32,337 nt of DNA from an uncultured Acidimicrobiaceae bacterium. GTDB lineage: Bacteria > Actinomycetota > Acidimicrobiia > Acidimicrobiales > Ilumatobacteraceae. Location: NCBI GenBank assembly GCA_903934195.1, contig CAIZMV010000205.1:1-32337 (forward strand). The letters run 5' to 3'. The notes below the pieces were generated by a model. The model searched no databases, had not been told where the DNA came from, and worked only from the letters and a program-made list of their open reading frames with translations. Of the stretch, positions 1-12,522 are shown piece after piece (the stretch's first letter is position 1; every line of letters begins with the position of its first letter). Made by a program: the position numbers and the translations under genes.

Positions 1-2408
<2,408 letters not shown>

Positions 2409-2461
2409 GGCTCTATTCTCCCTGAAAAAGGTTCCGAATCCCCTCTCCGTGGCATACACGG

Positions 2462-2467
2462 TAGGTT
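2462..2467 (+). promoter_or_regulatory. -10 element TAGGTT, leaderless-type, for the PASTA receptor gene
   Basis: TAGGTT fits the actinobacterial TANNNT -10 and ends exactly nine bases before the ATG at 2477, so transcription would begin at or next to the start codon. No Shine-Dalgarno is visible. The same spacing recurs at several other genes here. Confidence 0.5.
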
Positions 2468-2476
2468 TTATGGGTC

Positions 2477-4570
2477 ATGAGCGAGCCACAGAACATGCCC
2501 GGCACAGTGCTGTCAGGGAGATACCAACTCGATCAACTTCGGGTGGAATCTGCCGGCTCGTCCTCAGGTGCCCTGCAGTACGACGCAACGGACCTCTCGT
2601 CGCTTGAAGCAATCTCAGTGCGCATCGTGGCGCTCAGCCAGTTGATTGACCCTGCGCTCGGGTCAACTACCCCTGATGACGCCCTTGCAGCCTTTGAGCA
2701 GCAATTCGATATCGCTTCCAGTCTTCGCCACCCCTGCATCGAGTCGGTACTTGACCATGGCGAAGTAACCCTCGAGGGCGAGCGGTACGTCTTTGTAGTC
2801 GGCGAGCGTCTTGCCGGTGGATCCCTTCGTGAGTTTCTTGACCGCGGTCGACGTCTCACCCCGTCTCAGGCCCTCATTGTCGGCATTGATATTTGCCGTG
2901 CCCTCGATGCGGCTGCAAAGCAGGGCATCAGCCACAGCGACCTTCGCCCATCTCGGTTGGTCTTTGGTCTTGACCGCCGCGTGCGCCTTGTCGGTTTCGG
3001 AGCACCACTTCGTCCGCTTGATGCGCTTGGTCTTGAACAGGCCACATACAGCGCTCCGGAATTAGCAGAGGGTGGAGCACGCAGTGCATCGTCTGATGTG
3101 TATTCACTCGCACTGATACTTGTCGAGTCGATGACTGGTGATGTTCCGTTTGCCGGAGAAACAGTCGCTGCAGCATTTGCAAATCGTTCTGGCAAGTTGT
3201 TGCCGGTGAATGCAGATTTTGGTGCGTTGGCACAAGTGCTTGAACATGCTGGTCGACCAACTGCATCAGAAAGATTCTCTCCGCGTGAATTCGGACAAGC
3301 ACTTGTTCAGTCTGCTGAAAACTTGCCACGGCCAACTCCGATTGATGTTGTCGGTACCGGATTGTTCGATGCTGAAGTTGCAGTAACTGATCCATCGCAA
3401 CCAGTTGTTCGCCCTGACATTTCAATGATGCCGCCAATTGAAAATGTTGCACCGAACGAACCGATTCTTATTCGCACAACACCAAAGTTCGGTGGCAGTG
3501 AAGTTATTGATCCGCCAACTGCATTGATTGTTACTGACGGTTCTGTCGGAACTCCGCTCACCATTGGAGGCGATGACACAGGCCCTATTGCTATGGATGC
3601 GGATTCATTGCGTGTTCTTGCTGCTGAAGACCCGACGTCTCAAGTGGTTCGACCAAAGAAGCGTTGGGGCCGCCGTATTGCAATTGGCGTTGTAGTTATT
3701 GCCCTTATTGCTGGTGCTGGCGTTGGCGCGTACTTCACTGTTCTTAACCCTAAAAACCCTGTGCCTGCGCTTGTGGGCTTAACGGAAGCTGAAGCACGTA
3801 ACCAGGTGTCTCCATTCGGATGGGGAATCACAATTGTGAAAGAGCGCAGCGACAGCGTGCAAGCCGGTCAAATCATTCGCACGGATCCGGTGCTTGGTGT
3901 CAACCTTGCAAAGCGCGACGGAATAACCATGGTCGTTTCTGAAGGGCCAACACTTTCTGTTCTGATTGAACTTGCAGGTCTCACTGCTGATGATGCCAAA
4001 GCAAAATTGGCCGAACTTGGTCTTGAAGCTGCTCCAATTGATACGGCGGATGAAGCAGTCGCAATTGGCACAGTTGTTTCTTGGACTGTTCCTGATCAGC
4101 CAACTTTGAAGGTTGGTGATTCAGTTGTTAAGGGAACCACTGTTGCAATCAATGTTTCTTCAGGGCCAGCTCTTCGCGATGTTCCGAGTGTTCTCGGAAT
4201 GACTCTTGAAGTTGCAACAGCAAAACTGACTGAACTTGGTCTGGTCGTTGTTGAAGCACCAGCTATGGGAAGCCCCGATGTTCCTGCTGGGCAAATTTCG
4301 GTACAGGTACCTGTGGCCGAAGAGAAGTTGGCAAAGGGCGGCACTGTCACAATCACGGTGTCGAAGGGTCAAACCACCACGTTGATTCCCTCGATTTACG
4401 GCAAAGACCTCGCAACTGTGAAGGAACGCCTGTTGAAGTACGGAATGGTTATTGGCAAGGTCACCGGCAACACAAAGCGTGGGCTGAAGAGCGCTCTCAT
4501 TGACGGCAAAGTCGTCAAGAATTATGCGCGAGTGATCGTCGGTAAGACCGTCGACCTCGTCTTCCCCTAA
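2477..4570 (+). CDS. PASTA-repeat receptor with degenerate (pseudo)kinase domain
   Basis: 697 aa with the architecture of PknB-type receptor kinases: cytoplasmic kinase fold (about 15-280), a linker, one membrane helix (about 401-424, preceded by KKRWGRR) and four extracellular PASTA repeats (about 425-697, the last divergent). PASTA domains bind muropeptides or cell-wall precursors. The kinase part is degenerate: no Gly-rich loop, Arg49 at the VAIK Lys position, Gln75 at the helix-C Glu position, HSD (153-155) for HRD, Arg157 and Arg160 where Lys and Asn are expected, and GFG (173-175) for DFG. Only the catalytic-loop Asp155 and the APE motif (193-195) remain. It is probably a pseudokinase that scaffolds or signals by binding; loss of phosphotransfer is inferred. 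It is not in a cell-division cluster. The following SDR gene starts 46 bases downstream. Confidence 0.88.
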   Translation: MSEPQNMPGTVLSGRYQLDQLRVESAGSSSGALQYDATDLSSLEAISVRIVALSQLIDPALGSTTPDDALAAFEQQFDIASSLRHPCIESVLDHGEVTLEGERYVFVVGERLAGGSLREFLDRGRRLTPSQALIVGIDICRALDAAAKQGISHSDLRPSRLVFGLDRRVRLVGFGAPLRPLDALGLEQATYSAPELAEGGARSASSDVYSLALILVESMTGDVPFAGETVAAAFANRSGKLLPVNADFGALAQVLEHAGRPTASERFSPREFGQALVQSAENLPRPTPIDVVGTGLFDAEVAVTDPSQPVVRPDISMMPPIENVAPNEPILIRTTPKFGGSEVIDPPTALIVTDGSVGTPLTIGGDDTGPIAMDADSLRVLAAEDPTSQVVRPKKRWGRRIAIGVVVIALIAGAGVGAYFTVLNPKNPVPALVGLTEAEARNQVSPFGWGITIVKERSDSVQAGQIIRTDPVLGVNLAKRDGITMVVSEGPTLSVLIELAGLTADDAKAKLAELGLEAAPIDTADEAVAIGTVVSWTVPDQPTLKVGDSVVKGTTVAINVSSGPALRDVPSVLGMTLEVATAKLTELGLVVVEAPAMGSPDVPAGQISVQVPVAEEKLAKGGTVTITVSKGQTTTLIPSIYGKDLATVKERLLKYGMVIGKVTGNTKRGLKSALIDGKVVKNYARVIVGKTVDLVFP

Positions 4571-4616
4571 TCTCGGTTCTGTCGGCGCTGTGCCGATTCT
4601 CAACGAGGGGGTTTCC

Positions 4617-5507
4617 ATGGGAGCACTAGACGGACGCGTAGCGATAATTACCGGAGCAGGACGTGGCATTGGCCGTGAACATGCACTTCTTTTTGCAGCC
4701 GAAGGCGCAAAGGTTGTTGTGAATGACTTGGGCGGCGCAAACGATGGCTCGGGTGAAGACGCAGCACCTGCACAACAGGTCGTAAACGAAATCAAAGCCA
4801 TGGGCGGCGAGGCTGTTGCAAACTTCGACAACGTTGCAGATTGGGAAGGTGCACAGCGCATGATTAATGCTGCTGTTGAGACGTTCGGAGATCTCGACAT
4901 CTTGGTAAACAATGCGGGCATCTTGCGCGACCGTGTTTTGGTCAATATGACTGAGAGCGAATGGGATGCAGTCATCACAGTTCACCTCAAGGGTCACTTC
5001 GCACCGTCACGCTGGGCCGCTGCGTATTGGCGTGAACAATTCAAAGCTGGCGTAACAAAACAGCGCCACATTGTTCATACTTCTTCTACATCTGGATTGT
5101 TCTCAAACCCAGGACAGTCGAACTACGGCGCAGCTAAGACCGGAATTGCTACGTTCTCACAAATTCTTGCGAAAGAACTCAGTCGGTACAACGTAAAGAG
5201 CAACTCCATTGCTCCTGGTGCACGTACCCGCTTGACTCTTGCAACACCAGGTCTTGGCGATCGAATTGGTGCGCCAACCGATGCAGCAAAGTTTGACGAA
5301 TGGGATCCAGCGAACATTTCGCCGTTGGTGTGCTACTTATCATCAGAAGCGTGTGAATTCACTGGTGAAACGTTTTATGTTGCCGCTGGTGAAGTGACTC
5401 GCATCAAATCATGGGAACGAGCAGAGACCGTGAACCAAAATGATCGTTGGGAAGTGTCCAAACTCACAGAAGCGCTAAACGCAATGGCCGCTGAGGTGAA
5501 GAAGTAA
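4617..5507 (+). CDS. SDR family dehydrogenase, HSD17B4/MFE-2 type (3-hydroxyacyl-CoA-like)
   Basis: 296-aa NAD(P)-dependent short-chain dehydrogenase. It shows the cofactor motif TGAGRGIG near the N-terminus, the NDLGG signature of the peroxisomal multifunctional enzyme type 2 (HSD17B4) branch, NNAG, the active-site Ser in HTSSTSG and YGAAK. Members of this branch in mycobacteria and relatives act on 3-hydroxyacyl-CoA thioesters or steroid side chains, so a beta-oxidation role is likely, although the substrate cannot be read. The ATG at 4617 is supported by GAGGGGG just upstream; a GTG at 4590 in frame is less likely. The MFS gene follows after 23 bases. The SCP2 protein and the acyl-CoA dehydrogenase elsewhere in the window fit the same lipid theme. 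Confidence 0.85.
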   Translation: MGALDGRVAIITGAGRGIGREHALLFAAEGAKVVVNDLGGANDGSGEDAAPAQQVVNEIKAMGGEAVANFDNVADWEGAQRMINAAVETFGDLDILVNNAGILRDRVLVNMTESEWDAVITVHLKGHFAPSRWAAAYWREQFKAGVTKQRHIVHTSSTSGLFSNPGQSNYGAAKTGIATFSQILAKELSRYNVKSNSIAPGARTRLTLATPGLGDRIGAPTDAAKFDEWDPANISPLVCYLSSEACEFTGETFYVAAGEVTRIKSWERAETVNQNDRWEVSKLTEALNAMAAEVKK

Positions 5508-5518
5508 ACAACTAAACT

Positions 5519-5539
5519 GGAATTCCTCCCATGAATTCC
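5519..5539 (+). repeat. perfect inverted repeat over the MFS start codon
   Basis: GGAATTC (5519-5525) and GAATTCC (5533-5539) are perfect 7-base inverted arms around a 7-base spacer. The ATG at 5531 begins in the spacer and its G is the first base of the 3' arm. It could be an operator or an mRNA hairpin that limits ribosome access. Confidence 0.45.
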
Positions 5540-7045
5540 CGCAACGACAAGAACGAAGAGCTAGCCCCACACGGGAAAGCAACAATCACCTTTGAACAAG
5601 GTGGTGTGGACGAAGTATCTGTTGTCCCATGGACCCAGATGATTCCGCGACGTCTCGCGAAAAAAGTAGGGCTGACAAAAAAGTGGGCAACGCTCTTTGT
5701 AGTACTTGCTGGTCTGTTTACAACTAGTGCCACCATCACAATCTTGGTGGTGTCATTAGAGACCATTGCAACTGACTTGAACTCATCGGTCAGTGTCTTG
5801 AACTGGTCAATTACAGGGCCAATGTTGGCGTTCGGTGTTGTAGGTCCTGCGTACGGAAAAATCGGAGATTTATACGGACACAAAAAGGTCTATGTCTTTG
5901 GACTGTTATTCGCCGGAATCTTTGCGGGCTTAACTGCCTTTGCATGGAATGCCACGTCGATGGTGGTGTTTCGATTGCTGTCTGCAACTGCCGGGTCTGC
6001 AACTGGCCCAGCTGCCATGGCCTACGTGAACAGATTATTTGAGCCGAATGAACGGGTTCGTCCGCTTGGGTTATGGAGTTTTGTTACTGCGGGTGCGCCA
6101 GTCTTAGGTGTAGTCATCGGTGGCCCCGTTATCTCTGCAATTGGGTGGCGGATGATTTTTGTGGTGCAGGCACCACTATTGCTTGGCGCTGCATTGCTTG
6201 CGTGGAATCTGTTGCCACAAACTACGCGATCGAAAAATGTGAAGTTTGATGTAAAGGGTTCTGTCACCCTTGGCTTTGGTGCCACATTATTTCTGCTCAC
6301 AATAAATCGCGGACATAGTTGGGGTTGGACGTCCCCAGCAATTCTCATTTTTGCTGTTGCTTCGTTGACGTCTTTGTGGTTGTTCATTCGCACTGAACGA
6401 GTTGCAGAAGCGCCGTTGATGCCACTTCATTGGTTACGCACGCCAAACATAATTCTGCCAATTGCGATTCAATCGCTAATTAATTTTGCCTACATGGGTG
6501 GATTCATCGTGGTGCCACAAATGCTTGAAAGAGGTTTGGGCTACTCCGCATCTCACGTGGGGTGGTTGATTATTGCTCGACCATTGACATTTTCTATCAC
6601 TGCTCCTCTTGCCAGTTTTTTCACCATGCGAGCAGGGGAGCGAAAGTCTGGAGTTATCGGTGCATGTGCGGTCATTGCGTCCATGTTGATTTTGTCCAGC
6701 CTTGCTAACGGGTCTTCAGATTTGCTCGTTGTACTCGGACTCGGGCTGTCCGGAATTGGTTTCGGTATTGCAGCACCAGCACTCACTGCACTTGTCGCTA
6801 ATGCTGTTGACGATGAAACAATTGGTGTAGCAGGAGCTATGCAACAGTTGTTGTCGCAAATGGGTGCAGTCCTTGGTTCCACAGTCATGATTTCAGTACA
6901 CGAAATGACTGTGGGGTCTACGACAGTGGTCCGCAGTTATGGCATTGCTTTGTTGTTTGGTGCCGGCACTGCAACCGTTGCTGCATTGCTTGCGACTCGT
7001 CTGACGCCTACCGACAGGTCGGCCGATGCCTTGGCTAACTCCTAA
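5531..7045 (+). CDS. MFS drug/solute exporter, DHA2 (EmrB/QacA-like), 14 TM
   Basis: 504-aa major facilitator transporter with a ~50-residue charged cytoplasmic N-terminus and fourteen predicted membrane segments, as in the DHA2 proton-antiport family. Motif A (GKIGDLYGHKKVY) follows helix 2 and the antiporter motif C (GAPVLGVVIGGP) lies in helix 5. Both support export driven by the proton gradient, probably of drugs, lipids or metabolites; the substrate is unknown. No strong Shine-Dalgarno precedes the ATG. A TAAACT -10-like element ends 12 bases upstream, so the gene may have its own promoter in addition to read-through from the SDR gene. The TAA stop is interleaved with that of the convergent SCP2 gene. 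Confidence 0.88.
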   Translation: MNSRNDKNEELAPHGKATITFEQGGVDEVSVVPWTQMIPRRLAKKVGLTKKWATLFVVLAGLFTTSATITILVVSLETIATDLNSSVSVLNWSITGPMLAFGVVGPAYGKIGDLYGHKKVYVFGLLFAGIFAGLTAFAWNATSMVVFRLLSATAGSATGPAAMAYVNRLFEPNERVRPLGLWSFVTAGAPVLGVVIGGPVISAIGWRMIFVVQAPLLLGAALLAWNLLPQTTRSKNVKFDVKGSVTLGFGATLFLLTINRGHSWGWTSPAILIFAVASLTSLWLFIRTERVAEAPLMPLHWLRTPNIILPIAIQSLINFAYMGGFIVVPQMLERGLGYSASHVGWLIIARPLTFSITAPLASFFTMRAGERKSGVIGACAVIASMLILSSLANGSSDLLVVLGLGLSGIGFGIAAPALTALVANAVDDETIGVAGAMQQLLSQMGAVLGSTVMISVHEMTVGSTTVVRSYGIALLFGAGTATVAALLATRLTPTDRSADALANS

Positions 7046-7449
7046 GCAGTAATTGCTTTAATCTCTGCTGCTACTGCGTCGGTTTTGTCAGTTTGTGGCA
7101 ACGATGTTTGCATCACCATTAATCGGGTGATGTCACCTTCAACCTTGATGCGCCCCGCCATGAAGGCCTGCATGCTTGCTGTGGGGTCTTGCTCAACAAA
7201 AAGCTTTCGCGCAGTTTCGTAATCAGTTGTCACTGTGAGATCGGATTCCTCGATAGATCCCAGTTCCATCTCGAGGCTGCCGTTCGACGTATCGATATAG
7301 GCCGAGATAGAGCCATCGCCAAAAGGAACCTTGGTGGTGATCACGTTGATGCGCACAACGACATCGATGGCGGGCACGTCCCCGGAGTACCTGTGACGGA
7401 TGTCGCGAGCGGCTTCAATCCATGATTCTGAGAGAAATTGATGGCTCAT
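7042..7449 (-). CDS. SCP2 sterol-carrier domain protein
   Basis: 135 aa consisting of one SCP2 fold, a small hydrophobic-tunnel domain that binds fatty acyl-CoA, sterols or other lipids. Recognisable parts are the N-terminal helix (ESWIEAARDIRH), the central strands (SISAYIDTSNGSLEMELG) and the C-terminal signature (AFMAGRIKVEGDITRLM), in which AFMxGxxxxxGD is characteristic. It has no catalytic domain. The ATG at 7449 has AGGA seven bases upstream. The gene is monocistronic, convergent with the MFS gene and divergent from serA. In Actinobacteria such proteins often accompany beta-oxidation or sterol genes, but no partner is adjacent on the same strand. Confidence 0.85.
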   Translation of the reverse strand: MSHQFLSESWIEAARDIRHRYSGDVPAIDVVVRINVITTKVPFGDGSISAYIDTSNGSLEMELGSIEESDLTVTTDYETARKLFVEQDPTASMQAFMAGRIKVEGDITRLMVMQTSLPQTDKTDAVAAEIKAITA

Positions 7450-7530
7450 TTTGGGTCCTATCGGGAAAGAATCTTTACGGTTTGTTCAATCCATGTCACA
7501 AACCACGACGCTAGCGATAAGAATTGACAA

Positions 7531-9105
7531 ATGTCCAGAATTTTGGTGTCAGAAGAATTAGCCGAAAGCGGACTCAGCAAATTACGCGCCGCTGGGCACG
7601 AAGTCGACGTACAGGTGGGGCTCACCCCTGAACAGCTTCAGGTGGCCATAAAGGGCGCCCACGCCCTCATCGTGCGCTCAGCCACACAAGTGGACGATGC
7701 GCTACTTGCGGCCGCTGACGACCTCGTTGTGGTCGGACGCGCCGGTGTAGGTCTTGACAACGTAGACGTTGAATCCGCCACCCGCCGAGGTGTCATGGTG
7801 TCAAACGCTCCCGAGTCAAACATCGTGTCTGCAGCAGAACACACTATGGCCATGTTGTTGGCAGTTGCTCGCAACGTGCCGCAGGCTCACGCAGCTTTGG
7901 TGCAGGGTCGCTGGGAACGCAGCAAGTGGGAAGGCGTCGAGTTATTCGACAAGACTCTCGGAGTTGTTGGTCTTGGCCGCATTGGCAAATTGGTGGCGCA
8001 ACGTGCTGCAGCTTTCGGAATGAAAGTAATTGCATTCGACCCATACGTCTCTGAAGAACGTGCACGCGCAATGAACATTGATTTGGCCGAACTAAATGAC
8101 CTTGTCAAGCGTTCTGATTTCATCACTGTGCACTTGCCGAAGAACAAAGACACTGTCAACTTGTTTGATGCAAAAATGCTCGCGACTGCCAAACCATCGT
8201 TGCGCATTATCAACGTTGCTCGCGGTGGAATCATTAACGAAGCAGATCTTGCAGAAGCAGTGAAGAATGGCGTCATTGCGGGTGCGGCCCTTGACGTATT
8301 CGACAAAGAGCCAACTACCGAATCACCGTTGTTTCAAGTTCCTGGCATTGTGGTCACCCCACACCTTGGTGCAAGCACTACTGAGGCACAAGACCGCGCG
8401 GGCGATCACATTGCCGACCAGATTCTTCTTGCTCTTGCTGGTGATTTCGTACCGTACGCCGTCAACATTTCAGCTGCTGATGCGAATGAGACTTTGAAAC
8501 CGTATTTGCCGCTTGCAGAGCGCCTTGGTCGTCTTTTCTCTTCAGCTGCTGGTAAAGATATTTCTGAATTGGAAATCATTGCGACCGGAGAAATTGCTGG
8601 CTACGACACACGAATCCTGACTCTGAGCGCTTTGAAAGGTTTCTTCTCGGCCCGCCACGATGATGCAGTGACGTACGTAAATGCCCCACAAATCGCTGCA
8701 GCTCAGAACATAACGATTAAAGAAAACAAAGTATCGAACTCAGGTTCAAACAGTGACTATGTCAACCTGATCACATTGCGTGCAGGAACACACAGCATTG
8801 CCGCAACCCTTGTTGGTCCTCGCCGTCAAGCACGTTTAGTCATGGTTGATGACCACATGACAGACGTACCACCGTCTGATCACATGCTTGTTGTTCGCAA
8901 CGATGACCGCCCAGGAGTTATTGGACTGGTTGGAACTCTTCTGGGTGCGCATAACGTGAACATTGCAGACATGGATGTGGGCCGTGCGCTCACACCCGGA
9001 ACCGCATTGATGGTGATTGCAACGACTGCAGAGGCATCTGATGCCGTCATTGAAGAACTCCGTGCCAAGCCCGGAATTATCGAAGTAACTGCTCTACACA
9101 GCTAA
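7531..9105 (+). CDS. serA: D-3-phosphoglycerate dehydrogenase
   Basis: First step of serine synthesis: oxidation of 3-phosphoglycerate to 3-phosphohydroxypyruvate with NAD+. The 524 aa match the long (type 1) enzyme of Actinobacteria: substrate- and NAD-binding domains with GLGRIG at about 147-152 and the catalytic His in TPHLGAST at about residue 278, then the intervening ASB domain (about 310-450) and a C-terminal ACT domain ([16 protein letters not shown]), which in related enzymes binds serine for feedback inhibition. The start is the ATG at 7531; upstream is GATAAGAATTGACAA, with no clear Shine-Dalgarno. The gene stands alone, divergent from the SCP2 gene and convergent with pyrF with only five bases between stops. 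Confidence 0.96.
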   Translation: MSRILVSEELAESGLSKLRAAGHEVDVQVGLTPEQLQVAIKGAHALIVRSATQVDDALLAAADDLVVVGRAGVGLDNVDVESATRRGVMVSNAPESNIVSAAEHTMAMLLAVARNVPQAHAALVQGRWERSKWEGVELFDKTLGVVGLGRIGKLVAQRAAAFGMKVIAFDPYVSEERARAMNIDLAELNDLVKRSDFITVHLPKNKDTVNLFDAKMLATAKPSLRIINVARGGIINEADLAEAVKNGVIAGAALDVFDKEPTTESPLFQVPGIVVTPHLGASTTEAQDRAGDHIADQILLALAGDFVPYAVNISAADANETLKPYLPLAERLGRLFSSAAGKDISELEIIATGEIAGYDTRILTLSALKGFFSARHDDAVTYVNAPQIAAAQNITIKENKVSNSGSNSDYVNLITLRAGTHSIAATLVGPRRQARLVMVDDHMTDVPPSDHMLVVRNDDRPGVIGLVGTLLGAHNVNIADMDVGRALTPGTALMVIATTAEASDAVIEELRAKPGIIEVTALHS

Positions 9106-9110
9106 GGCGA

Positions 9111-9920
9111 TTACCGAGCTGAACGAAGTGCGTCGCGGGTATCGCGAGCAACACGCGCAGCAGCTGGCATTGGGTCAACCGAATCTGCATACAAGATGGC
9201 GCGTGATGAATTCACAATAAGGCCAGTGCCGTGTGAGTTCGCACCGTTCTTCACTACCTCTTCAGGGCTTCCGCCTTGCGCACCGACACCAGGAACAAGC
9301 AATGGCATGTCGCCGACGATGGCGCGTACTTCAGCAAGCTCTGCTGGGTAGGTAGCGCCGACAACAAGAGCAACTTCACCTTTGTGTGACCATTCGTCGG
9401 CTGCTCGGCGTGCAACATGTTGATACAGCGGAGTGCCATCGATGAGTTGCGACTGAAATTCACCGCTGCCTGCGTTGGAAGTGCGACACAAGACAATTGC
9501 TGCACCCTTTGGATGAACGAGGTACGGCTCGATTGTGTCGCCACCCATGTATGGGTTCACAGTGACAGCATGTGCGCCGTAACGGTCGAAAGCTTCGCGT
9601 GCGTACATGGTTGCTGTGTCGCCAATGTCGCCACGCTTCGCATCAAGAATGATGGGGATGGTGGGGTAATTGCTACGAATGTATTCACAGATTCGTTCTA
9701 GTTGAGCTTCAGCACGAGCAGCAGCAAAATAGGCGATCTGTGGTTTGAAGGCACATGCATATTGCGCAGTTGCGTCGATGATGTCGATACAGAAGTATTC
9801 GATGCCATCAGCGTCGGGCGAGTAGTGATGAGTCAGACGATGCGGGTCGGGATCTAAACCGACGCACAGCAATGAGTCAGCTTCTTTCCAGCGTGCTGTG
9901 AGAAGCGAAGTGAAAGACAA
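9111..9920 (-). CDS. pyrF: orotidine 5'-phosphate decarboxylase (type 2)
   Basis: Last step of UMP synthesis, decarboxylating OMP. 269 aa, in the longer type-2 subfamily typical of Actinobacteria. The catalytic signature [12 protein letters not shown] is intact, with GLDPDP near the N-terminus and PGVGAQGG in the phosphate-binding region. The start is read as TTG at 9920, with AAGG six bases upstream inside the end of the ferredoxin gene; no ATG or GTG is available in a suitable place. It starts two bases after the ferredoxin stop, so the two are probably translationally coupled, which would place pyrF in the leuA transcription unit unless an internal promoter exists. Confidence 0.93.
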   Translation of the reverse strand: MSFTSLLTARWKEADSLLCVGLDPDPHRLTHHYSPDADGIEYFCIDIIDATAQYACAFKPQIAYFAAARAEAQLERICEYIRSNYPTIPIILDAKRGDIGDTATMYAREAFDRYGAHAVTVNPYMGGDTIEPYLVHPKGAAIVLCRTSNAGSGEFQSQLIDGTPLYQHVARRAADEWSHKGEVALVVGATYPAELAEVRAIVGDMPLLVPGVGAQGGSPEEVVKNGANSHGTGLIVNSSRAILYADSVDPMPAAARVARDTRDALRSAR

Positions 9921-9922
9921 AG

Positions 9923-10114
9923 TCAGCCTTCGATGGAGATCGCGGCAGTGGGGCAGAGGTCAGCAGCTTGTGTGACCTTCTCGCGCAATTCTTCACCTGG
10001 AGATTCGATCAATACGTAGAGATAGCCGTCTGAGCGGACTTCAAATACTTCGGGGCAGACTTGTGTGCAGGCACCTGTCGATGCACAAATGTCATAGTCA
10101 ACGACGACTTTCAT
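9923..10114 (-). CDS. small ferredoxin (3Fe-4S/4Fe-4S type)
   Basis: 63-aa low-potential electron carrier. Cysteines lie at about residues 10, 16 and 20 ([15 protein letters not shown]) with the C-terminal Cys-Pro at about 54 (LCPTAAISI). The classical actinobacterial P450-type ferredoxin has C-x5-C ... CP and binds [3Fe-4S]. Here an additional Cys four residues after the second gives four candidate ligands, so a [4Fe-4S] cluster is possible. AAAGGAG lies seven bases before the ATG at 10114. It sits between leuA and pyrF, and neither enzyme needs a ferredoxin, so its partner is not evident. Confidence 0.9.
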   Translation of the reverse strand: MKVVVDYDICASTGACTQVCPEVFEVRSDGYLYVLIESPGEELREKVTQAADLCPTAAISIEG

Positions 10115-10130
10115 ATTGGGCTCCTTTGTT

Positions 10131-10154
10131 CTGTACCGAACTTAGTCGGAACAG
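10131..10154 (-). repeat. hairpin between leuA and the ferredoxin gene
   Basis: CTGT-a-CCGA-acttag-TCGG-a-ACAG (read on +) forms two stacked 4-bp stems separated by one mismatch. No T-run follows on the minus strand, so it is more likely a processing or regulatory stem, or a weak terminator, than a strong intrinsic terminator. Confidence 0.35.
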
Positions 10155-10159
10155 AGTGC

Positions 10160-12025
<1,866 letters not shown>

Positions 12026-12096
12026 CTACCCCCAAAGGGGCCATGTAATGGTTGCTCAACCCGACGGGGAGCTAGGAAGTCTGAGAAAAGACTGAG

Positions 12097-12249
12097 TTAG
12101 GAGCCGAGATCAGCACTGACGGAGTCGTCATTGATGATCTCGTTCAGCTGTTTGCTGAACTCCGGTTCGGCTGGCACGAGCAGTGACTGCCAGTCGTATG
12201 AAAATCCTTTACGTCCATGCGTTTGCATGCCGTTTGGTTGTGCGTCCAT
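12097..12249 (-). CDS. small hypothetical protein, 50 aa
   Basis: A short frame running from ATG 12249 to TAA 12097, encoding a 50-residue protein that begins MDAQPNGMQTHGRKGFSYDW and ends DSVSADLGS. The case for a real gene is an excellent Shine-Dalgarno, GGGAGGAG, five bases before the ATG, plus protein-like composition with a basic N-terminal third and an acidic, helical C-terminal half (PEFSKQLNEIINDD). There is no Cys, signal peptide or membrane segment, and I do not recognise the family. It is transcribed toward the leuA leader, whose promoter starts about 90 bases downstream. It could be a small regulator or a peptide precursor; nothing in the sequence decides. Confidence 0.6.
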   Translation of the reverse strand: MDAQPNGMQTHGRKGFSYDWQSLLVPAEPEFSKQLNEIINDDSVSADLGS

Positions 12250-12522
12250 GAGAACTCCTCCCGTGAGGGTTGGGGGTTCGCCCGTGGCGGGTGGCGCACG
12301 CCGTTGTCTATGACCCGGTTCGTACGACTTTGCTCGGTGCTATCCGTTAGTTGTTGGTCCTTTCTGTACGAGTATTTCTCGCATCAGGAATGGAAAAACT
12401 AACGCATCTGGACCTTTCTCACACCATTATTGACAAAAAAATAAAGAATCTCTGAGGGTAAATGGGCAGTACTGGCGAGTAACCGTCTTAATAGGGCATA
12501 TCGCGAGTACTGTGACCGCAAC
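12250..12522 (-). promoter_or_regulatory. long structured region upstream of the 50-aa gene, divergent from the DEAD-box gene
   Basis: About 270 bases without a credible gene. On the minus strand it holds GGTCC, then CGTTAGT, then a CGAG-AAATA-CTCG hairpin, then GGACC, then ACTAACG, an order that would permit a pseudoknot (12345-12414). TGGWCCTTTCT occurs twice on + (12355-12365 and 12409-12419). Next to the start, CCTC-ACGG-GAGG (12257-12268) can hide part of the Shine-Dalgarno. The end nearest 12522 carries the helicase promoter. It matches no riboswitch class I know. Confidence 0.4.
12508..12513 (+). promoter_or_regulatory. -10 element TACTGT, leaderless-type, for the DEAD-box gene
   Basis: TACTGT ends exactly nine bases before ATG 12523, with no Shine-Dalgarno between, matching the spacing seen at other leaderless-type starts here. 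Confidence 0.5.

Noticed and set aside
4160-4978. 272-codon minus-strand frame opposite the PASTA repeats and the SDR start
   Set aside because: Low-complexity Ser/Thr/Ala-rich translation, antisense to two well-supported genes, no start signal; a shadow frame.
12078-12093. AGTCT-GAGAAA-AGACT as terminator of the 50-aa gene
   Set aside because: Only five pairs and no T-run on the minus strand; too weak to call.
12131-12402. 60-61-codon plus-strand frames in the leuA-helicase gap
   Set aside because: No Shine-Dalgarno or -10 at suitable distance, atypical composition, and they oppose the better supported 50-aa gene and its upstream region.
12430-12435. TTGACA as a -35 for the helicase gene
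   Set aside because: No TANNNT element lies 16-19 bases downstream; the helicase -10 at 12508 is far too distant.
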